Positions 45,968-55,912 of a DNA stretch of 64,000 nucleotides are shown piece by piece. The notes under the pieces were generated by a model, which searched no databases, was not told the DNA's origin, and saw nothing but the letters and a program-made list of their open reading frames with translations. The stretch lies in the NCBI GenBank assembly GCA_002347265.1, contig DDYB01000007.1, positions 487 to 64,486 of the forward strand, in the 5' to 3' direction. Within the stretch, counting starts at the first letter, position 1. The number at the start of each line of letters is the position of its first letter. This stretch comes from Desulfobacteraceae bacterium UBA2245 (GTDB taxonomy: Bacteria; Desulfobacterota; Desulfobacteria; Desulfobacterales; UBA2245). Both the position numbers and the translations under genes were made by a program.

Positions 45968-48631
45968 ATGCTCGACGCCTTTGACGGAACCATCGGACCC
46001 CTGGCCTTTGTCGCCGCTCATGCCGGATTAAGGGAGGACAACGGCAACCGCGTTTACGGCATCGCCGCGGCGCTTCTGGAAAGTCCCCAAAAAACCGTTT
46101 CTTTCGATTCCCTGGTCCGCTACGGTTGTTTCGGACAGCGGGAGCGCTATCTTTCCAATCTGTCCCGCCGTTTGCTGGCCGAGGCGCCGGCTCCGGACCA
46201 GGTTCGAGGCCGGCTGCGGGAATTCTTGAAAAAAGCTGAATTTGTCTTTCTGTTCGCACCGGGCTGCCGGGATCAGGTTCTGAATTTCTGCGGCGTTTCC
46301 CGGTTTGTTGACCTGGAATGTGCCGCCGAATTTTTTCTTCCGCACCTGGAATCCAGCAGCCCGAAGCGCATCTGGGAGCACCTGCATCAAAGCCCTCGGG
46401 AAACCATCAGTTTCAGCGCATTCGAGATCGTCGAACTGTCCGTGAAACTGGTCCGTGAAATCAGCGGCGTCTGCCTGAACGATTCCCGGCATTCGGAAGC
46501 CGCGGCCCTGCGCCATTATCTGGGAAGAAGCAACACGCTTTTCGGAACGGCTTTTGTCCATGCCGCCCGGAATCATCAGCGCTACTTCGAGGAGCTGTTC
46601 GCCCCATGCAGCGTCCCGGACAACGGGGCCTGGAAGGCCTGTCTGGAAAAATCCGCCTCCCGGAACCGGGAAAGGAAACCGGCCCAAGACCGTCTGCCCG
46701 TTTCCATGGAATATCTGGAAACCCTGTTCCGGGACATGGCCGATTCGGGCATCGACCACAGGATTCGAAGCGAACAGATCGCCTATGCCCGGCATGTGGC
46801 CGAGGCCCTCAACGACGGTGCGGTTCTGACCCTCGAGGCCGGAACCGGCGCGGGAAAAACCCGGGGCTACCTGATTCCGGTGCTTGAATTTCTCACCCGG
46901 AATCCTTCGGCCCGCGCGGCGATCTCCACCTACACCAAAAGCCTTCAGGAGCAGATCTTTCACCGGGAACTGGCCGACATCATGCAGGTCTTTCCGATGT
47001 ACCGGGACGTTCCGGTCGCGCTTCTCAAAGGAAAATCCAGCTATATCTGCGCGGAAAAACTCGATCATCTGCTGGAGGATGACTGGACCGGAAAACGCCT
47101 GCTGGGCTGGCTCTATCTGGTCAACAAGGTGTACCGTTTCCGGCAGACCGATGCCGACGCCATCGGGCAGACCCTTGCGGAATACCTGAAACCCGAGGTG
47201 GATTTCAGGGAATGGCTCGAAGAGGTTTCGGCCAAAAACAACTGCACCCCCCGTCATGTCCGGTGCCCGGCCCAGGCGGTGACCGCCGAGGCCCAGAGCG
47301 CCCGCCTGATTGTGACCAACCACTACAAGCTGGTGCTGCTGGATCAGGATGCGGCCCTGGCCGGCGTGTTTCGCAACTGCGTGATCGACGAGGCCAACCA
47401 TTTTGAAACCGCGGTGCGAAACGCCTTCGGCCAGGAAATCTATTCCGGCGAGCTTCAGGCGGTTCTGCGCTACCTGAAAACCATCGCCCGCCGGCTGGCC
47501 CCCAAGGCGGCCGGGCAGCCCGGAGAAAACATCGTCAATGCCCTGAGCGCCCTGGAAAAAGCCGGTTCAGCCCTGGCGCAACTCAGCGACGCCCTGCACA
47601 GAATCAACAGCGACCCGGCCCAGGTTTCGGATATTCCGTCCGCGGCAAATTCCGGCATTATGCCGCATCTTCAGAGCCTTCGCACCTCCCTGGCGCAGAT
47701 CGGCGCCCATATGGAGTGGATGTCCGACCCGATTTTCCACCGCCTGTTCAAAATTCAGCGCCGGAACGCCGAACGAGTCAAAACCGCCCTCGACCGCCTG
47801 CGGGAGTTTGCCGATGCGTTCGGATTCATTCAGACCGCCCTGGACGCGCCGGACATGGTCGCCGCCTTTCAGCGCTTTCAGCGGCACTTCGTCCTCTCGG
47901 CCCGCCATGTGGAGGTGGCCGGACTGATTCAGGATCATATTTATAAGGAAAAGGACTGCGTCATCTTCACCGCCGCCACCCTGTCCGACAAAGGCAGCTT
48001 TTACAGTTTTCAGAAAATCGCCGGCATGCTGCCCCTTCCAGAAGACAGGCCCTTTCGGTTTGAGCGGATCGCCTCGCCGTTTGACCCCAAGGCCGTGGAA
48101 ATTATCGTGCCCGCAGCGGCGGTGAACGGGAAATACGAAAACAAGGCCCTCTGGCTCGAATCGGTGACAACAGCCCTGCCCGAGCTCATCGAACAAAACA
48201 GGGGAAGAACCCTGGTGCTTTTTGCAAGCTACGAGGATCTGAACCGCGTGGCCGGGATCGTCCGCGAAAAGATGGCCGACAGCCGGTACCCCCTGCTCAT
48301 TCAGCAGAAAGGGCTGCCCACGGTCAATCTCTGCGATGAGTTCAGGTCGATCAAGGAAAGCGTGCTCTTCGGCGTGGACACCTTCTGGTACGGCGTGGAT
48401 TTCAAAGGCGACACCCTCACCCAGGTGATCATCACCCGCATCCCCTACCCCTCGCCCCGGGACCCGATTCAGATGGCCCGGAAAAACCGCATGACCCTCC
48501 GGGAATACTGGCGTCAGTACGCGTATGAAACGAGAATCAAGCTTCGGCAGGGCATCGGCCGGCTGATTCGAAGCGACACCGACTCGGGAAAGGTGATCAT
48601 TCTGGATTCGCGATACAGGGAATCCGGGTGA
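45968..48631 (+). CDS. DinG/XPD-type superfamily 2 DNA helicase
   Basis: The helicase core (about residues 255-887) has Walker A TLEAGTGAGKTRGYLIP near 285-300, a DEAH-like box CVIDEANHFE near 475, AATLSDKGSFYSFQKI and the C-terminal motif VI-like RQGIGRLIRSDTDSG. Cysteines in SSYICAEKL and NNCTPRHVRCPAQ between motifs I and II resemble the 4Fe-4S domain of DinG/XPD, with three Cys clear to me. The N-terminal 250 residues (RFVDLECAAEFFLPHL) may be a diverged exonuclease or regulatory region. It unwinds 5'-overhang DNA by analogy. Its 3' end is duplicated twice downstream. Confidence 0.88.
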   Translation: MLDAFDGTIGPLAFVAAHAGLREDNGNRVYGIAAALLESPQKTVSFDSLVRYGCFGQRERYLSNLSRRLLAEAPAPDQVRGRLREFLKKAEFVFLFAPGCRDQVLNFCGVSRFVDLECAAEFFLPHLESSSPKRIWEHLHQSPRETISFSAFEIVELSVKLVREISGVCLNDSRHSEAAALRHYLGRSNTLFGTAFVHAARNHQRYFEELFAPCSVPDNGAWKACLEKSASRNRERKPAQDRLPVSMEYLETLFRDMADSGIDHRIRSEQIAYARHVAEALNDGAVLTLEAGTGAGKTRGYLIPVLEFLTRNPSARAAISTYTKSLQEQIFHRELADIMQVFPMYRDVPVALLKGKSSYICAEKLDHLLEDDWTGKRLLGWLYLVNKVYRFRQTDADAIGQTLAEYLKPEVDFREWLEEVSAKNNCTPRHVRCPAQAVTAEAQSARLIVTNHYKLVLLDQDAALAGVFRNCVIDEANHFETAVRNAFGQEIYSGELQAVLRYLKTIARRLAPKAAGQPGENIVNALSALEKAGSALAQLSDALHRINSDPAQVSDIPSAANSGIMPHLQSLRTSLAQIGAHMEWMSDPIFHRLFKIQRRNAERVKTALDRLREFADAFGFIQTALDAPDMVAAFQRFQRHFVLSARHVEVAGLIQDHIYKEKDCVIFTAATLSDKGSFYSFQKIAGMLPLPEDRPFRFERIASPFDPKAVEIIVPAAAVNGKYENKALWLESVTTALPELIEQNRGRTLVLFASYEDLNRVAGIVREKMADSRYPLLIQQKGLPTVNLCDEFRSIKESVLFGVDTFWYGVDFKGDTLTQVIITRIPYPSPRDPIQMARKNRMTLREYWRQYAYETRIKLRQGIGRLIRSDTDSGKVIILDSRYRESG

Positions 48632-48650
48632 TTTCCGCTTTTCCGGGTCC
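48560..48650 (+). repeat. Helicase 3'-end repeat, native copy
   Basis: These 91 bases, covering the last 24 codons of the helicase and 20 bases beyond, recur in diverged form at 58891-58980 and in part at 55913-55957. This is the left boundary of the accessory island. Confidence 0.8.
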
Positions 48651-48651
48651 G

Positions 48652-49265
48652 ACCTCATGTTGCGTTCTCAGTCTTTATAACGTAATATCAATTGGTTAAC
48701 CTGGTTCGACCTCGATCAACTCACTTGAAACAAGTCAATCCGAAGAATGGGTCATTGCAACGGAATTCGCAAAAAATTTATCTCGGCGAAATTTTTTCCT
48801 TTACGAAACGCAACAATTTCGCTAAAAGTATTTTTTAATTCGCACCACAGAAATTCCCGCTCTTGAATTGTTCGACCATGCGCCCGCCAGTTCCTTCCGC
48901 GGCGTGAAAAAAACAAGAATTCACCTCTCTTCGGAAAAATCGTGAAGATTGCCGGAAATCGAGGGTGAATTCAGGCTCACGTTCTTGCACCTGATGCTCT
49001 GCACGATTCGAATGACTTGCACAAACAAAACAGCGGCGTTCACCGTCGCATGTTTCGTTCGAATGCAATAATTGTTTCGAAAATGCCGGTTTCGAGATCG
49101 GCTGATGAAACAAAGTCCATGCGACGGAAAGGCGCCGCATTCTGAAGCGCCTGAGGATATAACTCGATCAGGGCTGCATTGTGAGAAGATTGAAAGAACC
49201 GCCTGTCTAATAATACTTGAATCCAGAACGATCAGAAAAAACAATCTGAAAAAGGAGATGATTCC
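48652..49265. other. Intergenic stretch upstream of the Rhs gene
   Basis: About 610 bases without a convincing gene. An eight-base inverted repeat (GCGAAATT and AATTTCGC, about 48786-48823) and AAAAAGGAGATGATTCC before the rhs ATG are the only features. The rhs promoter should lie here. Confidence 0.5.
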
Positions 49266-52200
49266 ATGAGTTGGAGACGCCTGCTTTCGGCTGCTGCGAT
49301 CGTGTGTATTGTCATTTTTACCGGTTCCTGGGTTTTCGCCTTTTCGGCATTTTCCCGGGGGCTGTACCGTTATGAAACCCGAGCGGATTTTCCCGACAAC
49401 GGACAATCCGTCTTACAGACTGGCGGGCAGGTCTACATAACAGACGGCATGGTAGGTCTGGAGGTTGACATTTACGGTGCGCAGGACGGCGAAAAATTAA
49501 CCTGGCGCTGGATTCGACCCGATGGCACCGTCAAGGGCGCAAGTTCCCTGACATATGATTACGACACGGATTGCTGGATTTCTACATACGGATTGCCGAC
49601 CTGCGGCAATGCCGATCATCCTTTTCTCGACGATGTAATCTGGGAGGTGGCGGCTTCCTTTAACTACGAGACGCCGGGCTCCTGGCTGGTTGAGTGCGAG
49701 AATCGAAACGGCGTGATTGTTGAGCCCTTTGAACTGGTTCCCTTGATATTCAGGAAATATTCCGGGGACAACCAGATCATCGCGCCCAGCACTTCCTCGA
49801 CTCAGCCTTTGCAGACCCAGCTGCTGTATCCGGACGGGGTTACGCCGTTTGCAGGCGAACCCGTCGTTTTCACCCTTACCCAGCAGCCGGACGGCGCCAA
49901 GGCCGGGCTTGCCGCAGTTGTCGATGCCGCAGGATCCGCATCGATTACTGCCGCAACCGATGCGAACGGAGTGGCTTCGGCGTATTTTACAGGGGGAAAA
50001 AAAGCCGGGGCCTATTTGATTTCCGCAACCTCGATCGCCGCACCCGGTGATCAGGTCGATTTTGCCATAACGGTCGGCGGTGAAGAAATCCAGATCGGAA
50101 AGAATACCGGAGATCCCGACTGTGAAGCGCCTCGAGGCGGAAATCCGATTCACGCCGCAATCGGCAACAAATATCAGGTCGAAACCGATTATTCTGGCGC
50201 CGGGGCGTTTCCCCTGGAGTTCAAACGCCACTACAACAGCGTTTCGACGTTTTCAGGCGCTCTGGGGGCTAGCTGGCGCGGCAGTTACGACCGATCGATT
50301 GCCAGGGTCAACAGCAAAGAAGCGGTTGCCCATCGTCCCGACGGAAAGGAATTCAAGTTCAAACTCAGCCGCAAGAAGTGGGTTTGCGATCCGGACGTCA
50401 CCGACCGCCTGGAACAGACCGCGAACGGCTGGCGATATACAACATCCGAAGACTTTGTTGAAATCTACGATGCGAACGGGCGGCTTGCGTCCATTTCCAA
50501 CCGGGCCGGTCTCTTGCAGACGCTGAGCTATGATGATTCGGGAAAGCTTGTTTCCGTAACCGACCCGTTCGGCCGAAACCTCGTGTTTGCCTGGAGCGCC
50601 GACGGACGCATTCAAACCATGAGAGATCCCGCCGGCGGCCTTTACACTTACGCCTATGATGCAAACAACCGGCTGACCGGAGTGACAAAACCGGATTTGA
50701 AAACCCGGACCTATCTCTACGAAAACCCCGCTTATCCCAACGCGCTGACCGGAATTATCGATGAAAACAGCATCCGTTTTGCCGCCTGGACCTACGATGA
50801 TCAGGGCCGGGCCGTTACGAGCGAACACGCCGGCGGTGCGGAAAAAGTAACGATCGATTACAAATACAAGGGCCTCAGCACGATTTTGGATTCCTTGGGA
50901 TCCGAAAAGAATTTCGCTTATACGGTGGTTCAGGGGGTCGCCAAGACCACCTCGATGGATGTGGCCGGATGTTCTACCTGCGGCGGTCAGTTCAGCGAAT
51001 CGGCTTATGATGATCGGGGATTTTTGATCAGCCGCACGGACTTTAACGGCAACCGGAGCGTTTTCGAATACAACGACCGCGGGCTGCAGACTTCTCGCAC
51101 CGAGGCGGTGGACTCGCCGGAAGAGCGCACCATCGCCACGGCATGGCACCCGGATTTCAGGTTGCCGGTGTTGATTACCGAGCCCGGCAGGACCACGAGC
51201 TTCACCTACGACGCCAGGGGGCTTCTGACGCAGCACACTGTAACCGACGCGGCAGCCGGCAAATCGCGCACATGGACCTATGACTATAACAACCTGGGGC
51301 TGCGCATCTCGGCGGATGGTCCTCGCAACGACGTTTTGGACATCACCACTTACGAATATGACGATTTCGGCAACCTGGTTTCCGTGGAAAACGCTCTGGG
51401 GCATGTCACCCAGATGCCGGTGCATGACGCTCATGGCCGCCCGCTTCAAATCGTGGATCCCAACGGGCTGGTCACCGTGCTGACCTACGATGAACTGGGC
51501 CGCGTGATTTCCCGGAACGTCGGCGGAGAGACAACCGGCTTTGCCTATGACGGCGCGGGGAATCTGACAAGAATCACCATGCCGGATGGGTCTTTTCTCA
51601 ACCATCAGTATGACGACGCCCACAGGCTTACCGGGATTTCAGATGCGTCCGGCAATTACATTTCATATACACTGGACAGCGTCGGCAATATTGTCAGTCA
51701 GAATGTCTTTGATCCGAGCCATGTCCTGGTGCAAGCTCGAAACTGGGCATACGATGAACTGGGTCGAATGACCGATGAACTGGGCGCTCAAGGCCAAACG
51801 ATCACCGCCTATGGCTACGATGCCAACGGCAACCGGACCAGCGCAACCGACGGGCTGAACCATACCGTCGTTCACGGTTTTGACGCCTTGAACCGTCTGG
51901 CTCAGACAACCGACCCGCTTGCAGGCGTCACCCGATACGGCTACGACGCTCAGGACAACATCATCCGGGTGGAAGATCCGAAGGGGCTTGCCACGACTTT
52001 TCAATACAACGGTTTTGGCGATCTGATTCAACAGTCCAGTCCGGACACAGGGGTTTCGTACTTTACATATGACGAAGCCGGCAATATGCATACCGCCACC
52101 GACGCCAACAATCATACGACCGCTTACGCCTATGACGCGCTGAACCGTTTAACCGGGGCAACCTACGCCGACGGGGCTGTCGAGACGTACGTCTACGACG

Positions 52201-53801
52201 ATGGACAAAACGCCGCAGGCCGCCTGAGTTCGATTGCGGATGCAACCGGAATGGTCCGATGGTCTTATGACCTTCACGGCAGAATCGTGGAAAAGCGTCA
52301 GGAAGCCGGCGGTCTTGTTTTGATCACCGGGTACGGATACGACGCATTCGGTCGGCTTTCAAGCATGACCTATCCTTCCGGCGCTGCTATCAATCTGTCC
52401 TACGTCAACGGCCGGATCGCCGGTCTGACGCTCAACGGCCAGCCGCTGGCCAGCGACGTCAGGCATGTTGCCTTTGGCCCGGTGAGCGGCTGGACCTTTG
52501 GAAACGGAGGGGTCTATTCGAGATCATACGACCTGGACGCCCGGATGTCCCAGCACAGCCTGGGCGGTTTGACCCGAACCATTGAATACGATCCGTCCAG
52601 CCGGATTTCCGGCCTCAGCGATGCCCAGGCGTCTTACGGCTTTGAGTACGACGCTTCAAGCCGCCTGACCCGCGCCTACGGGACCGGTCTGGACCAAGGC
52701 TTTGCGTATGACAAAAACGGCAACCGGACGAGTTTTGCCGAATCCGGCGTCAGTTACCCGTACGCCTATGTCGAGGGAACCAACCGGCTGTTGTCCGTTG
52801 ACGGACCTGCAGCGAAGCATTACGCTTACGATGCGGTGGGCAACATTCTATCAGACGGCGTTCACGCCTACGGCTATGATGCGAGAAACCGCCTGACCCG
52901 CCTGAACGACGGCCAGTTCACGTACCGGATCAATGCCCAGGGTTTGCGCGTGTGCAAAGAATCCTTGTCTGAACCTGCCGTATATTTTACATACGATGAA
53001 AGCGGTCAGTTGATCGGCGAGTACGACGCCGCCGGAAACGCGATACGTGAAACCGTCTGGCTGGGCAATATTCCCGTCGCGGTTCTCGCTTCCGGCAGCG
53101 TCTATTATACCTATGCCGATCATCTCAACACGCCCCGGCTCATCGAGAATGCCAATGGAACCGCGGTCTGGAAATGGAACCTTGATTCCTTTGGAACCCT
53201 GCCTCCCGATGAAGACCCGGACGGCGACGGAGTGAGCTTTGAATACAACCTGAGGTTTCCCGGCCAGTACTTCGATCAGGAGAGCGGACTGCATTACAAC
53301 TGGCATCGGTATTATGACCCGAATATCGGAAGATACCTGAGGCCGGATCCGATTGGTCTTGAGGGAGAGATAAACCTATTTACTTATGTCAAATCAAATC
53401 CCATTAAGTATAAAGACTCTCAAGGACTGAAGAAAGATTGGTGCGGCTCTGGATTGACTTCCTTCCTTGTGCCTGAAAATCCTTGCGGATTCGATATTTC
53501 TGATGCTTGCAGAAGGCACGACATGTGCTATGCTACGAAACAACAGATATTCAGTGAAAGCCATAAAAGTAAATGTGATAAGGAATTGAAAGACAATATA
53601 AAGGATATTTGCAGGATGGCATATTCCAATAATAGCAGTTGCTTGACAATAGCAGATAGATATTATTGGGGTGTGCACTATAATAGCATGGCAATGGAAG
53701 CTTATTTGAGCGCTCAAGTCCATGCTGGGACTCCAGGCTCTATAGATGCCAGGAATGAATTCAGAAGCAAACAACAGGCGGGGATCTCAATTTATTTTTA
53801 A
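49266..53801 (+). CDS. Secreted Rhs/YD-repeat polymorphic toxin with phospholipase A2-like C-terminal domain
   Basis: After a signal peptide (residues 1-26) come an Ig-like region (about 165-270), a DUF6531-like start GNPIHAAIGNKYQVETDYSG and some 30 YD/RHS repeats (about 300-1330; YDANNRLTGVTKPD, YDALNRLTGATYADG). The core ends with PDPIGL (1360-1365), an Rhs-associated motif, and DSQGL (1384-1388). The remaining 123 residues switch to AT-rich DNA and carry DACRRHDMCY, the Ca-binding/catalytic HD motif of phospholipase A2 (His1418, Asp1419, flanking Cys), plus further Cys (KCDKEL, CRMAYS). I infer a contact-dependent lipase toxin delivered from the shell. The ribosome site AAGGAGATGATTCC precedes ATG. 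Confidence 0.9.
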   Translation: MSWRRLLSAAAIVCIVIFTGSWVFAFSAFSRGLYRYETRADFPDNGQSVLQTGGQVYITDGMVGLEVDIYGAQDGEKLTWRWIRPDGTVKGASSLTYDYDTDCWISTYGLPTCGNADHPFLDDVIWEVAASFNYETPGSWLVECENRNGVIVEPFELVPLIFRKYSGDNQIIAPSTSSTQPLQTQLLYPDGVTPFAGEPVVFTLTQQPDGAKAGLAAVVDAAGSASITAATDANGVASAYFTGGKKAGAYLISATSIAAPGDQVDFAITVGGEEIQIGKNTGDPDCEAPRGGNPIHAAIGNKYQVETDYSGAGAFPLEFKRHYNSVSTFSGALGASWRGSYDRSIARVNSKEAVAHRPDGKEFKFKLSRKKWVCDPDVTDRLEQTANGWRYTTSEDFVEIYDANGRLASISNRAGLLQTLSYDDSGKLVSVTDPFGRNLVFAWSADGRIQTMRDPAGGLYTYAYDANNRLTGVTKPDLKTRTYLYENPAYPNALTGIIDENSIRFAAWTYDDQGRAVTSEHAGGAEKVTIDYKYKGLSTILDSLGSEKNFAYTVVQGVAKTTSMDVAGCSTCGGQFSESAYDDRGFLISRTDFNGNRSVFEYNDRGLQTSRTEAVDSPEERTIATAWHPDFRLPVLITEPGRTTSFTYDARGLLTQHTVTDAAAGKSRTWTYDYNNLGLRISADGPRNDVLDITTYEYDDFGNLVSVENALGHVTQMPVHDAHGRPLQIVDPNGLVTVLTYDELGRVISRNVGGETTGFAYDGAGNLTRITMPDGSFLNHQYDDAHRLTGISDASGNYISYTLDSVGNIVSQNVFDPSHVLVQARNWAYDELGRMTDELGAQGQTITAYGYDANGNRTSATDGLNHTVVHGFDALNRLAQTTDPLAGVTRYGYDAQDNIIRVEDPKGLATTFQYNGFGDLIQQSSPDTGVSYFTYDEAGNMHTATDANNHTTAYAYDALNRLTGATYADGAVETYVYDDGQNAAGRLSSIADATGMVRWSYDLHGRIVEKRQEAGGLVLITGYGYDAFGRLSSMTYPSGAAINLSYVNGRIAGLTLNGQPLASDVRHVAFGPVSGWTFGNGGVYSRSYDLDARMSQHSLGGLTRTIEYDPSSRISGLSDAQASYGFEYDASSRLTRAYGTGLDQGFAYDKNGNRTSFAESGVSYPYAYVEGTNRLLSVDGPAAKHYAYDAVGNILSDGVHAYGYDARNRLTRLNDGQFTYRINAQGLRVCKESLSEPAVYFTYDESGQLIGEYDAAGNAIRETVWLGNIPVAVLASGSVYYTYADHLNTPRLIENANGTAVWKWNLDSFGTLPPDEDPDGDGVSFEYNLRFPGQYFDQESGLHYNWHRYYDPNIGRYLRPDPIGLEGEINLFTYVKSNPIKYKDSQGLKKDWCGSGLTSFLVPENPCGFDISDACRRHDMCYATKQQIFSESHKSKCDKELKDNIKDICRMAYSNNSSCLTIADRYYWGVHYNSMAMEAYLSAQVHAGTPGSIDARNEFRSKQQAGISIYF

Positions 53802-53852
53802 TTCTCATTATCATTTCTTCAAAAATTACATGGAGAATAAAAAAAACATAAA

Positions 53853-54917
53853 ATGATAAGAATAACTGTCAAGAAAAATACAATAGGGTATTTAATCTTT
53901 ATGCTGCTGCTCATGTCTTCTGGCGGTGTAAGTTCTTCAGATATTCCTGAGCAATATGACGCTGAAAAAACGATAGTAAAAAGTCAGTTTTTAATCGATA
54001 GGTCCGCGTCCGGTTATGCGGTTCATATTGTAAAGGGAGAATTGGACGACTCTCCAGGTGAAGACATAGGGATTTTATGGCCAACAAGCTTATATATCGC
54101 AGACTCAGATGGAAGAGTTAAATCAAAGATTGAGTTTGAATGGCACGAAGGCATAATGGATCCAAGAATCTCAATAAAAAAACCAGGAGATTTTGAAATA
54201 GCGGTATGCAGTGGATCAACTTACGGAGCTTTGGATAAATTCGGCAAGCCTTTATGGACCTATCGCCAAGATATTTCGGCCAATGGTATGGCATTTGGGG
54301 ATTTAGATAAGGACGGAAGGAATGAGTATTGCATTGCTGCAAACGAGTTGGCGTGCCTTGATAACAATGGCCAGGTAATCTGGAAAAAAGCCGATGATTA
54401 TTATAGTTGTGTAGAATTTTTAATATCGGATGCCGGTTCATACATAGTCACTGCAAATCATGGATCTATGGTGAAATTCTGGGATCGGGACGGAAAAATA
54501 ATTCGGCAATGGCAATCAAAAACAAAGCTCCTTGAAATTCATTTTGTTATCTGGATGAATCAAATCAATATCTTAACATTTAGCCCTGATAGCATTATTC
54601 TGATGGATTTAAACGGAGAAGAGTTATTGCGGTATGAAATTTTAGAAAGCCCGACGGCTATATATGGTATCAAGGGATGCCAAGTGGCATTTGCGGAAAA
54701 TTATAATTGTCTATCGGTTCTTGTCAAATATGCATCTTACACAGGCAAGTCAATGCTATTTATTTTTTCACCTGAAAAAAAAATCATTTACCGAGAAATG
54801 TTGAGGTATTCGACCGGAATTTGCACTATTAAAATACCGTCACATAAGGAAGAAGTCCTGCTGGTAGGTGATGGAGCAGGGAAGGTAAACCGTTACAGCT
54901 ATTTTGAACAAAGGTGA
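53853..54917 (+). CDS. Hypothetical exported beta-propeller-like protein, candidate immunity to the PLA2 toxin
   Basis: I do not recognise a named family. A signal peptide (about residues 10-30, LIFMLLLMSSGGVSS) exports it. Repeated turn motifs (GDLDKDGRNEYC, LDNNGQVIWKK, WDRDGKIIRQW, DLNGEELLRY) look like FG-GAP/PQQ-type propeller blades. It starts 51 bases after the rhs stop, same strand, with the same low GC as the toxin tip. This position is where Rhs immunity genes sit, and a lipase would threaten membranes from the periplasm, so immunity is plausible but unproven. Confidence 0.6.
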   Translation: MIRITVKKNTIGYLIFMLLLMSSGGVSSSDIPEQYDAEKTIVKSQFLIDRSASGYAVHIVKGELDDSPGEDIGILWPTSLYIADSDGRVKSKIEFEWHEGIMDPRISIKKPGDFEIAVCSGSTYGALDKFGKPLWTYRQDISANGMAFGDLDKDGRNEYCIAANELACLDNNGQVIWKKADDYYSCVEFLISDAGSYIVTANHGSMVKFWDRDGKIIRQWQSKTKLLEIHFVIWMNQINILTFSPDSIILMDLNGEELLRYEILESPTAIYGIKGCQVAFAENYNCLSVLVKYASYTGKSMLFIFSPEKKIIYREMLRYSTGICTIKIPSHKEEVLLVGDGAGKVNRYSYFEQR

Positions 54918-54970
54918 CTTGTAAAAGTAAACAAGACGCCCCTATGCCATGTGCCTTGGGGCGTCAACGT

Positions 54971-55193
54971 CAACATTCTTTCAGACGGCCAGTTCACGTA
55001 CCGGATCAATGCCCAGGGTTTGCGCGTGTGCAAAGAATCCTTGTCTGAGCCTACCGTATATTTTACATACGATGAAAGCGGTCAGTTGATCGGCGAGTAC
55101 GACGCCGCCGGAAACGCGACCCGTGTGTCAATGATCGCCTTAATAGAGCCAGTCAAGATCGCCGTAATGGAGCCACTCAAAAAGCTCCAATAA
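54971..55193 (+). pseudogene. Displaced Rhs core fragment
   Basis: A 133-base block (54987-55119) repeats 52911-53043 of the intact rhs gene with two mismatches. The 19 bases before it repeat 52841-52859 with one mismatch, so relative to the intact gene 54 bases have been lost between two GACGGC copies. The frame is open (start at 54951) but ends after the block in MIALIEPVKIAVMEPLK with no toxin domain. Rhs loci often keep such orphan core tips left by toxin exchange. It is unlikely to be a functional protein. Confidence 0.85.
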
Positions 55194-55211
55194 CGATTTC
55201 GAACGACCCTT

Positions 55212-55397
55212 TTAAATCAAGTTTTTTTCGCCTCCTTTTTCTGAATTTTTATTGGATCTTTGACAATGTTCATGTGCATGCGGAGATCGGTAACTTTTTC
55301 CTTCCAGGACGATTTTATAAGCTCCATGGCGCAGGCGGTCGATAGTGGCTGTGCCGGGGGCTTCGGTCCATTCATGGAGGTTGGATACGAATGGGCG
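55212..55397 (-). pseudogene. istB: IS21-family IstB C-terminal remnant
   Basis: Read on the minus strand, the stretch encodes LHEWTEAPGTATIDRLRHG and AYKIVLEGKSYRSP, resembling the end of the IstB ATPase (consensus around DRLxHxAxxxxLxGxSxR). Nothing further upstream of the IstB protein remains, so this is a scrap of an IS21 element at the toxin-cassette scar. Confidence 0.6.
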
Positions 55398-55429
55398 TTA
55401 AGTATTTATTTTGCGATTAGAGGGCATCA

Positions 55430-55894
55430 ATGAAATCAATATTTCTTATATTTATTGCATTCCTTCTCACTGGTTGCTCGAATCCGGGCTACAGCATACG
55501 TATTTACGTAGATAAAGGCGCTGGGGCGACTGAAAACGATTTAAAACTGATCAAAAATTATCTTCTCATGAGGCCATATGACGTAGTTATGGTAAAGGAA
55601 AGAGATCGCTGGAAAGTCGAAAGTTATAAAATAAACCTTAATGAAAAAAAGTTTGAAGGCGCTGAGCATAGATACATTAGTTTTGTGGTAGAATATTATT
55701 ATAATAATGAAAAAGATAATGAAAAAAAGGTTTTAGATAAAATTGAGGTGAGAATCGGAAATAGCTGGGAGGGGAGGAATCCGGTTTTAAAAGCAGAGAT
55801 CGATAAAGCGGCAAATTACATTATGAATCAGTTAATGCAGCGGTTTGATAGCTCATACGTATCTATTGATAGAAGATATACAGGACCAATGTGA
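55430..55894 (+). CDS. Hypothetical lipoprotein
   Basis: No family recognised. The signal peptide ends in the lipobox LLTGCSN, so the 154-residue protein is membrane-anchored. The mature part mixes charged strands (DRWKVESYKINLNEKKF, ISFVVEYYYNNEKDNEKK) without motif. Its DNA is AT-rich like the toxin tip and the candidate immunity gene. It lies right after the orphan Rhs fragment and could be an orphan immunity gene kept from an earlier toxin, which is inference. Confidence 0.6.
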   Translation: MKSIFLIFIAFLLTGCSNPGYSIRIYVDKGAGATENDLKLIKNYLLMRPYDVVMVKERDRWKVESYKINLNEKKFEGAEHRYISFVVEYYYNNEKDNEKKVLDKIEVRIGNSWEGRNPVLKAEIDKAANYIMNQLMQRFDSSYVSIDRRYTGPM

Positions 55895-55912
55895 ATAAGT
55901 TAAGCTTTCCAC

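Noticed and set aside
46028..47401. 457-codon ORF antisense to the helicase
   Set aside because: The plus-strand helicase has intact motifs through the same bases; the antisense frame has no recognisable features.
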